From assembly GCA_016205055.1 (NCBI GenBank), contig JACQJK010000061.1, positions 1-14,935 of the forward strand: 14,935 bases of DNA, read 5' to 3'. This document shows positions 1 to 5,420 of this stretch, piece after piece. The notes below the pieces were generated by a model that was not told where the DNA came from, did not search any database, and saw only the letters and a program-made list of their open reading frames with translations. The first letter of the stretch is position 1. Every line of letters begins with the position of its first letter. The position numbers were made by a program, and so were the translations under genes. This stretch comes from Candidatus Doudnabacteria bacterium. GTDB taxonomy: Bacteria; Patescibacteriota; Doudnabacteria; UBA920; 2-01-FULL-50-11.

Positions 1-115
1 TCTGCAATTTCAGCTTTTCGGCTGCAAATGCTTCATCGGAATTCGCCGTAATACTGCGATTACGTCTTCATTCCGCTTCAGCATTTTCGCTCGCAAATCT
101 GAAATTTCGCCTTAA
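1..115. repeat. Terminal direct repeat, left copy; core of hairpin element A
   Basis: Bases 1-115 are identical to 14821-14935. The unit is itself an imperfect hairpin with nested arms: AATTTCAG 6-13 with CTGAAATT 99-106, AAATGC 26-31 with GCATTT 81-86, CGGAAT 37-42 with ATTCCG 70-75, and CGTAAT 47-52 with ATTACG 59-64, leaving a 6-nt apical loop. Unpaired stretches TTCGGCTGCAAA (17-28, partly paired) and TTTTCGCTCG (84-93) recur exactly in the element at 11635-11800. The exact terminal match means either a circular or tandem molecule or an assembly that stopped in a multi-copy repeat. Confidence 0.95.
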
Positions 116-348
116 AAGCGAGTTTTTAGATGACCTCTATGAATATTTTTGGCGATGCGAGCTCCCGGGATCGCCAAGGCGACTTTGTCGCCTGACTCAA
201 AATTAAAAGCGCCGCAGACAATCGGCTCAATGACGCGATCGCCCAGCGACACGCTAATCACGCGCAGACGGTCGGCGTTGGGATGCGGTATGACTTTCAT
301 TACTTCGCCGACGTAAATGTTTTCAAAGTCATTGGCGCTTGTGGCCAT
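112..348 (-). pseudogene. Truncated PheT-type tRNA-binding (OB-fold) domain fragment
   Basis: The 78-residue product matches the N-terminal tRNA-binding OB-fold that phenylalanyl-tRNA synthetase beta subunits share with EMAP-II/Trbp111-type proteins. Visible landmarks are FENIYVGEV (8-16), HPNADRLR (22-29) and the CGAFN segment near 45-49. The fold is normally about 95-100 residues and continues with a conserved 'RGVxSxGMxC' strand; here it breaks off after NIHR, and the last residues (GHLKTRF) are encoded by the arm of the hairpin element, with the stop inside the repeat. The roughly 40 residues that precede this domain in PheT are also absent: the sequence upstream of 348 carries in-frame stops. 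I therefore read it as a gene remnant cut by the element or by the contig end. A tiny standalone OB protein is the alternative. No clear Shine-Dalgarno is seen. Confidence 0.6.
116..137. repeat. Right outer arm of hairpin element A
   Basis: GTTTTTAGATGACCTC at 122-137 is the perfect reverse complement of 14796-14811. When the window ends are joined through the shared 115 bp, these two arms flank the hairpin core and give a 162-bp element (14796-14935 plus 116-137). The arm lies inside the last codons of the tRNA-binding fragment at 112-348. Confidence 0.8.
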
Positions 349-460
349 GAATGAATGAGGTTCTCAAAGGTTAAAACATTTCCTGATTCCCTGGCCAGGA
401 GCCCTTAAACCCGAAACCAGGCCTGCCGTTAACTATCTGTCAAAATTTCAGAGAGGAAAT

Positions 461-1642
461 TCAACGTATGCTGTTTAAAATAACGCGGGCAAGATCGCTA
501 AACTCCGCCCACCGCTCGTCATCTCCAAAAACCGCCACGTCAAAAATCCTTCCGTTTTTCAAAAACGCGGCTCTAATACCGTGAGTATGCACAAGCGAGA
601 TTGACTGGTCGGCAAAATTTAAATACTCGTTAACCCGTAAGTGTAACGCCCCGATCCTTAAAGCTGTAGAGCCAAGATCTCTGCCGCTGTCGTTTGGAAA
701 GCTGGTCACGGTTTTCCAAAAGGTTTCCAGATCGGCTTGAGTTGCAGGATTGTAGGGAAGCAAAGTAACAGCGACCTTAAGCCGCTTGTCTTCCTGTTCG
801 ATAAGATCAAGGGCTTGAGTTTTGGTAACCAGCCAACCGTCGGGAATGCTAAGCGAAATTTGCTCGCTTGAACCGGTGGTGGCGGTCGCAAAGTTGGTGC
901 GGTAAGATTCTAGGTTCAAAAAAATTTTCGTTTGCTTGGCCAAACCATGGTCTGCGGCGTTATCCTCGAAAACCTGTTTTTCCAAAGCAGAAAGTTTGGC
1001 CGAGCTGGCGAGCGTGGGGCTGTACCCGTTTCGAAGTTCGTTGCCGTCTTCAAAACCGTCTCCGTCGGTGTCGGCAACTACGGGGTCGGAATCGTAAACG
1101 AAAATTTCGTCGCCGTCGGTGATTCCGTCAAAATCACTGTCAAAATTTTTCGGGTCAGTGGCGTATTCAAGCTCCTGGTGATTTTTGAGGCCGTCCGCTT
1201 CAATATCTATATTGGCGCCGCAAATGTTTTTATCACAATCTTTTGTCCCAAAATATTTGACCAGCCACTCATCCGGCAAGGGCGGCTCCGGGGGGGTGGA
1301 AGAATTATCAGCTTGAGGAGGTTGCGACTCTGTTGTGATAGGTCTATCCGACTTTTTCGACACAAAAAACACTACCACCGCTCCGACTATGACCACGCCG
1401 ACAGCGGCTAAAATCAGTTTTTTATTTTTCAAAACTCTTTCAGAAACGCGTATCGCAAAAGATCGAAAGGCGAGCCATACCGAACTTTGAGAAAAACCTT
1501 TTTGACGCGGCATTGTTTCGCGCTGCCGAGCAGCCGGTCTTGGCGGGGCGCCTGTTGCAACCGCTTGGGTTGGGGCGTCAGGCACGTCAAAAACCAATTT
1601 TATTTTGTTAAACTCGTTCGAGTTTTTATCCTGATCCTGCAT
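461..1642 (-). CDS. Single-pass membrane protein with thrombospondin type-3-like calcium-binding repeats
   Basis: The 393-residue protein has a proline-rich N-terminus (1-60), presumably cytoplasmic, one strong membrane helix (about 76-94), a Pro/Ser linker, and an outside part. Residues 146-210 hold three acidic repeats of the thrombospondin type-3/EF-hand-like kind (DIEADGLKNHQE, DSDFDGITDGDE, DTDGDGFEDGNE) spaced about 22-23 residues, expected to bind calcium. Cys136 and Cys141 could form a disulfide just before them. The C-terminal 130 residues (SIPDGWLV... onward) look like a compact alpha/beta domain that I cannot name. Such proteins are common in Patescibacteria surface repertoires (family knowledge), but the role here is unknown. 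It starts at ATG 1642 without a strong SD and ends in TGA, which shows TGA is a stop codon in this genome. Confidence 0.85.
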   Translation of the reverse strand: MQDQDKNSNEFNKIKLVFDVPDAPTQAVATGAPPRPAARQRETMPRQKGFSQSSVWLAFRSFAIRVSERVLKNKKLILAAVGVVIVGAVVVFFVSKKSDRPITTESQPPQADNSSTPPEPPLPDEWLVKYFGTKDCDKNICGANIDIEADGLKNHQELEYATDPKNFDSDFDGITDGDEIFVYDSDPVVADTDGDGFEDGNELRNGYSPTLASSAKLSALEKQVFEDNAADHGLAKQTKIFLNLESYRTNFATATTGSSEQISLSIPDGWLVTKTQALDLIEQEDKRLKVAVTLLPYNPATQADLETFWKTVTSFPNDSGRDLGSTALRIGALHLRVNEYLNFADQSISLVHTHGIRAAFLKNGRIFDVAVFGDDERWAEFSDLARVILNSIR

Positions 1643-1712
1643 AGATTTTTATTTCTTAACAACTTGAGGTGGTACTCCGCCGACCCAATTAGGACCGTAG
1701 TAAAACGTGTTT

Positions 1713-2096
1713 TTAACGATTTGAATTTAAAAAGTAAAGCTCCAAAAGCCCCCCCGCGACAACTAACATCGCGGCGGTGAAAAAAGTTAACTCTCTGGCG
1801 GACTGCAAATACAACGCAAATACGCAAATTGCCGCTATCAAAAAAGACTGGCGTAGAATTCTGTGAGTATGTCTAGTCAAAACTGCCCGCAACCCCATTC
1901 GTAAACGCAACAAGAGAATGGCGAGGAAACCGGATAAAGAAAAAGCTACCAGCCCAACGCTTGCGTATAATAAGACCCATAGCAGCCGCGAAAGTTCCGC
2001 CGGCGAATAAGTGGAAACTGTGAATAACATGATAAGAAAACCTGTCGCGAAAACCAAGAAATAACCGGCCATCAACATGGTTAAGTTCGACGACAT
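1713..2096 (-). CDS. Small polytopic membrane protein, function unknown
   Basis: The 127-residue product is very hydrophobic with about four predicted membrane helices: roughly 6-28, 38-64, 84-98 and 105-123. A basic loop (RLRMGLRAVLTRHTHRILRQ) lies between helices 2 and 3 and is probably cytoplasmic. There are no catalytic motifs and I do not recognise the family. It lies 70 bp upstream of the calcium-repeat protein on the same strand and may be cotranscribed with it. The call as a real gene rests on its long helical hydrophobic pattern and lack of a competing frame. Confidence 0.7.
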   Translation of the reverse strand: MSSNLTMLMAGYFLVFATGFLIMLFTVSTYSPAELSRLLWVLLYASVGLVAFSLSGFLAILLLRLRMGLRAVLTRHTHRILRQSFLIAAICVFALYLQSARELTFFTAAMLVVAGGLLELYFLNSNR

Positions 2097-2227
2097 TTTA
2101 GCAGAAATTTACCTAGACCTGTCTGTTTCATACATACTCGTTAACCTATCATAATTTTAGTAAATTCCTGGGTTTTAAGCAAAGACCCAACCAGTATTAT
2201 TATGGAGCTCCGCGGCTAACCTCCTTC

Positions 2228-2288
2228 GTCCGCCGGAGGCGGACTGCGGACGAGGATGCTTCGGCTCAAGTAGGCCGAGCCGCTTGAG
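2228..2288. repeat. Palindrome cluster with GTCCGCC-GGA-GGCGGAC
   Basis: GTCCGCC (2228-2234) and GGCGGAC (2238-2244) form a perfect 7-bp stem with a 3-nt loop. An alternative pairing uses CGTCCGC (2227-2233) with GCGGACG (2246-2252). A second hairpin follows: CGGCTC (2262-2267) with GAGCCG (2277-2282), or CTCAAG (2265-2270) with CTTGAG (2283-2288). The GTCCGCC-N3-GGCGGA unit recurs at 11708-11724 and 11754-11770. Confidence 0.85.
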
Positions 2289-2390
2289 TATTGACACCAT
2301 AGGAAAAAAAAGTTCTGTAAACCCCGCTACCACTTCTGGTAACCTCTTTGGGCTTTCATCCTCGGCCTTCTGGTGGCCGGGCAAAACTGC

Positions 2391-2396
2391 TAAAAT
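2391..2396 (+). promoter_or_regulatory. -10 box implying a leaderless transcript for the CAP-domain gene
   Basis: TAAAAT ends six bases before the ATG at 2403, so the expected transcription start coincides with the A of the start codon. No Shine-Dalgarno precedes the ATG. The -35 region (TTCTGG near 2368) is poor, so the call rests mainly on the -10 spacing and on the same arrangement upstream of RmuC. Confidence 0.45.
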
Positions 2397-2402
2397 ACCC
2401 GT

Positions 2403-3338
2403 ATGAAATACTTCCAGGGACTTATCCTTCTACTGATAATTCTGACCGGCTATTTAAGTATTTCTCTTCAAACTTCACGAGCCCGAGCAAGTGCGATTGA
2501 TTCTTCGTCGCTTATGGAAAAAATAAACGCCGAGCGGACCAATCGCGCCATCCCGCCCTTAAATGCGTCAACCAAACTTGCCGCTGCGGCCGGTGCAAAA
2601 ACGCAAGACATGTTCGCCCGCGGTTACTTTGACCACCTCGATCCTGATGGCAAGTATGTGTGGCCGCTGGTGGAAGCCGCCGGATATAAGCCCTACAAAA
2701 TCCTGGGCGAGAATTTAGCCGTCGATTTTTCCACAGAAGAAGGCATCGTTCGCGCTTGGATCAACAGCCCGACTCACCGCGACAATTTATTGCGGAACGA
2801 TTTTTTGGACCAAGGGCTTAACGCCGCCTACGGAACTTTCCAAGAGCGCTACACCGCGCTGGTGACAAGTTTATTCGGCACATTGGCCGTAAGCGCGGCC
2901 CCTCCAGTAGTCACCGCCCCCACAACCATCGCTCCGCCGCCGCCCGCCCCGACCAAGTCCCAACCCACACCCGTGCCGCTGCAGGCATCCACGACTACGT
3001 CACAATCCGCAACGACTCCCTCTCCCTCAACAAATGCTTTTCCTGATCTTGGCAACGAAAACGAACCCGCGATTCAGCTCGTCAATCCCGAACAAACAAC
3101 CATGCTTCCCGCTTTCTTTCCTCCCAGCACCGAAGCTGACTTCTCCGCCGCGGTTGCAGAAGGTAATATTTTTGAAACGGTGCGCTTGATTTTCATGGGA
3201 TTGGTCGCAGTCTTTGTCGGCACCATCATTATCGACAATGTTGTGCATGGCAGAGCAAAAGGGCTTTGGGAAAACCAAAAAACCGGTATTTTCATCGCGC
3301 TCATCCTCGTCACGATTTTCACTCTCAATATCTACTAG
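2403..3338 (+). CDS. Secreted CAP (SCP/PR-1, YkwD-like) domain protein with C-terminal membrane anchors
   Basis: The 311-residue protein starts with a signal peptide (about 1-30, hydrophobic core LILLLIILTGYLSI). Residues 35-160 form a CAP domain: MEKINAERTNRAIPPL opens it, and the usual cavity residues are visible as His78 in YFDH, Glu103 in LGEN and His125 in SPTHRDNLL. A long Pro/Thr/Ser linker (about 165-235) follows, then two membrane helices near 261-277 and 294-310. This topology puts the CAP domain outside the cell, tethered to the membrane. Bacterial YkwD-like CAP proteins are widespread; their biochemical role is mostly unproven, so only the fold is assigned. It converges on the Maf gene with a 31-bp gap. 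Confidence 0.93.
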   Translation: MKYFQGLILLLIILTGYLSISLQTSRARASAIDSSSLMEKINAERTNRAIPPLNASTKLAAAAGAKTQDMFARGYFDHLDPDGKYVWPLVEAAGYKPYKILGENLAVDFSTEEGIVRAWINSPTHRDNLLRNDFLDQGLNAAYGTFQERYTALVTSLFGTLAVSAAPPVVTAPTTIAPPPPAPTKSQPTPVPLQASTTTSQSATTPSPSTNAFPDLGNENEPAIQLVNPEQTTMLPAFFPPSTEADFSAAVAEGNIFETVRLIFMGLVAVFVGTIIIDNVVHGRAKGLWENQKTGIFIALILVTIFTLNIY

Positions 3339-3369
3339 CCGGGCCGTCACAATTTCTGCAGGCAAAACC

Positions 3370-3936
3370 CTATTGTGCTTCCTCGAGTAAATTTTGGGTT
3401 AAGGTTTTCGGCAAACCCAAAACACTTTCCACTTCTCCTTCAATACGATCAACATAAGGAAATAAAAGCGGGTCATTGGTAGAAAAACCTCCGGCGTAAT
3501 CAAAAATTGTTCCGTTTCGGACGAGTTTATCAATAACCTCGTCAGGAATCGGACGAAAATAGATTTTAGCAGCATCAACCCCCTCAAGCCGCTTTCCAGT
3601 CTTGGTATTAGTGACAACCACCGAAGTAACTGTTTGTGACGGGTATTGAGAAATGCTTTTCAAATACTCTTTTGCTTGTTCTGGACTTTCTGGCTTTTCC
3701 CGAACCTGACCGTTCCAAATCACGACCTGATCGGACGTGATTAAAAGGGTCGGCTTTATGATTCTGACAAGCAAGGCGTCGGTCTTGGCATTTGCCAAGA
3801 GTAAAACCAATTTTTTTGGGTCAGCGTCCCTAATGGCTTTTTCATCAATGTCAGAGGACAGGGTCGTAAACTCATATCCCATTTTAGACAAAACCTTTCT
3901 ACGATTTTTGGATTGCGAACCGAGAATGATTTTCAT
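3370..3936 (-). CDS. maf: Maf-family nucleotide pyrophosphatase
   Basis: The 188-residue product has the Maf/YhdE hallmarks: the N-terminal MKIILGSQSKNRRKVL (the SxSxRR phosphate-binding signature), ITSDQVV with the presumed catalytic Asp, the EKP segment, and the C-terminal DYAGGFSTND...IEGEVESVLGLP block. The family hydrolyses non-canonical or modified NTPs to NMP and pyrophosphate, preventing incorporation of damaged nucleotides; it also affects septation in Bacillus. The precise substrate class (dTTP/UTP versus m7GTP) cannot be read safely. The first ATG (3936) fits the family start; the upstream TTG would add only two residues. It sits about 10 bp after the stop of the membrane protein upstream, suggesting one transcript. 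Confidence 0.93.
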   Translation of the reverse strand: MKIILGSQSKNRRKVLSKMGYEFTTLSSDIDEKAIRDADPKKLVLLLANAKTDALLVRIIKPTLLITSDQVVIWNGQVREKPESPEQAKEYLKSISQYPSQTVTSVVVTNTKTGKRLEGVDAAKIYFRPIPDEVIDKLVRNGTIFDYAGGFSTNDPLLFPYVDRIEGEVESVLGLPKTLTQNLLEEAQ

Positions 3937-3945
3937 AAACAAATC

Positions 3946-4902
3946 TCACCCAATCCGCGCGTGAAAATTGGTGGTGGCCAGGACATATATCACGATGAAC
4001 AAAAAAATGGTTGCGTACTCAACCGCTCGCCAAACGGTCAGCCGTTTTTGCAAGGCCTGCAATACCACGCTCCAATAGAGGTGTAAAAATCCGGCCATGA
4101 GCAAGCCCGCAGTGTAATAATTCACCGTCCAGAATTTTTGCACGAGCACGGCGGTAACACCGACCAGTGCGGCGCCCAACAAAACAAAACCAAAGTTTTT
4201 TAGAGTGTTTATGAGCGGGTGATGAAACAAGGACTGATAAAGAAGCAACAGCGCAACGATTCCGGAAGTCAAAGGAAAATGCCAGGCCGGCAAACCAGCG
4301 TACCAAGTGATGCCTAATCCCGCGGAAAAGATCAAAAACGCGGTAACGACCATCACGGCAAACATGAAATAACGAACTACCAAACTCGCTCCGGAATAGT
4401 TCACGAAAACGACTTTCAGATGCCACATAACGACCGTCATAAGCAGAGTCCCCGAGATGACGAAGAACTGCTTGAGCAGCAAATCGAACGGGTTTAAGAA
4501 AACCAAAAGCACAACCGCCCAGTAAAGCACCGAGGGCAAAATCAAATAATTCTGGAAATGCTTCCAGTGGGGCCAGGAAAAAAGGTAGTGAAACCGCAAT
4601 GATAGTGCGCGAAAAACTATTTGAGAAAATTTAACCCAGCGGGCTTTTTTGCTGTAATGGTAATACCCGGAAGAACGGTGCCATGATTTGGGAATCTTGA
4701 GATGCAGGTCAAAAATCAAACTGGTTTTGACCAACAAGTAAAAGTAAATGAGAATCGAGACTTGCAAGAAAACGCGGATCTGATAAATCCCCGTTAAAAA
4801 AGACAAGGCCTCAAAGCCGACCAGAACCGCCAAGGCGATGGTAAAGGTGATAAACCATCTTCGGGAGTTGCGGCTGGCGATTTTTTTTGTCAGAAACTGC
4901 AT
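3946..4902 (-). CDS. Polytopic integral membrane protein, function unknown
   Basis: About 318 residues with some eight hydrophobic helices spread over the whole length and a basic, aromatic-rich loop (KSWHRSSGYYHYSKKARW) between the second and third helix. No transporter signature, no catalytic motif and no known family recognised. The ATG at 4902 is preferred over the upstream TTG at 4914. TATTAT (4919-4914 on this strand) precedes it by 11 nt, so the leader would be very short. It is followed closely by Maf on the same strand. Divergent from the small gene at 4958. Confidence 0.75.
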   Translation of the reverse strand: MQFLTKKIASRNSRRWFITFTIALAVLVGFEALSFLTGIYQIRVFLQVSILIYFYLLVKTSLIFDLHLKIPKSWHRSSGYYHYSKKARWVKFSQIVFRALSLRFHYLFSWPHWKHFQNYLILPSVLYWAVVLLVFLNPFDLLLKQFFVISGTLLMTVVMWHLKVVFVNYSGASLVVRYFMFAVMVVTAFLIFSAGLGITWYAGLPAWHFPLTSGIVALLLLYQSLFHHPLINTLKNFGFVLLGAALVGVTAVLVQKFWTVNYYTAGLLMAGFLHLYWSVVLQALQKRLTVWRAVEYATIFLFIVIYVLATTNFHARIG

Positions 4903-4950
4903 TTGTATTCGCAATAATAATCTGCTATTCTGGACCCGCTCTTACGGAGG
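4903..4950 (+). promoter_or_regulatory. Promoter and strong Shine-Dalgarno of the small membrane protein gene
   Basis: TTGTAT (4903-4908) and TATTCT (4926-4931) are separated by 17 bp and form a plausible sigma-70 promoter. ACGGAGG (4944-4950) is a strong Shine-Dalgarno seven bases before the ATG at 4958. Neighbouring genes lack such a site, so this element decides the start. Confidence 0.6.
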
Positions 4951-4957
4951 ACACATA

Positions 4958-5176
4958 ATGCTCACCGGACTGTTGGGAGTTTGCTACCTGGCGATTGCCG
5001 CCTTGCTATTGAGACTCGCGCGGAAGCGCTACACGCTGCCGGAGGTAAGGTTTCTTTCTCGCGACACTGGCAAGGTCGCGATTGCCTGCTTGCTCTGGTT
5101 GCCTATCAGCGTGCTTTTGGTCATCTTTATGATCCGGCTGCTGTGTTTCCCTCCCCCCAGAACACCATCCTTATAG
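4958..5176 (+). CDS. Small two-helix membrane protein, function unknown
   Basis: A 72-residue product starting MLTGLLGVCYLAIAALLL with two membrane helices (about 2-19 and 40-62) separated by a short basic loop with RKRYTLPEVRFLSRDTGK, and a proline-rich tail. It is shorter than the open frame starting at 4838, whose upstream part overlaps the divergent gene. The GGAGG site, the upstream promoter and a terminator overlapping the stop codon mark it as an independent single-gene transcription unit. I do not recognise the family. Confidence 0.7.
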   Translation: MLTGLLGVCYLAIAALLLRLARKRYTLPEVRFLSRDTGKVAIACLLWLPISVLLVIFMIRLLCFPPPRTPSL

Positions 5177-5197
5177 ACGGTAAACGCCGTCTTTTTT
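5175..5197 (+). terminator. Intrinsic terminator of the small membrane protein gene
   Basis: AGACGG (5175-5180) pairs with CCGTCT (5187-5192) around a 6-nt loop, followed by a T run to 5197. It overlaps the stop codon of the plus-strand gene and also touches the TAA (5196-5198) of the convergent helicase reading frame. Confidence 0.85.
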
Positions 5198-5420
5198 AAT
5201 AATTCTCAAACTGACAGCCCTGATGCTTTTTATGATAGCGCTCAAAACTGTTGTTGAAAATCGCATCTTTAATCTCGGCGATGGTTTCGGCCAGACCGTC
5301 CTTGGTGGCGGCAATTTCAGCCGCAGTCCCCAAAAATTCCTTGACGCGAATCTCGTGATCAAAATACCAAAACTGCAAAGCACAAACTTTTTCTTGCAAA
5401 AATTCCTCGGCGGCGCACTG
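5196..5420 (-). pseudogene. Detached C-terminal end of the UvrD-nuclease, same frame after TAA
   Basis: Immediately after the TAA at 5423-5421 the same frame runs on for 74 codons: QCAAEEFLQEKVCALQFWYFDHE... to ...HKKHQGCQFENY. This matches the usual end of RecB/AddB-type nuclease domains, including the strand after the QxxxY motif, an amphipathic helix and the HxxxGCxF segment that in many relatives belongs to an iron-sulfur cluster (only one Cys remains here). Without the TAA the protein would be about 1009 residues. It is not an independent gene: no ATG and no ribosome binding site open it. Confidence 0.85.

Larger units (their letters stand above)
2097..2402. other. 306-bp divergent intergenic region
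   Basis: This gap separates a minus-strand membrane protein from the plus-strand CAP-domain gene. It holds the palindrome cluster at 2228-2288 and a -10-like box immediately before the CAP start. I found no convincing gene or tRNA in it; a short minus-strand open frame (2175-2384) runs through the palindromes and looks spurious. Confidence 0.7.

Noticed and set aside
461..463. TGA recoding to glycine, as in some CPR lineages
   Set aside because: TGA ends several well-bounded genes here (461, 3946, 8222, 9238, 13523 and 13836), so it works as a stop.
932..1411. 159-residue plus-strand open frame
   Set aside because: It is antisense to the calcium-repeat protein, whose domains are clear; it mirrors the repeat codons.
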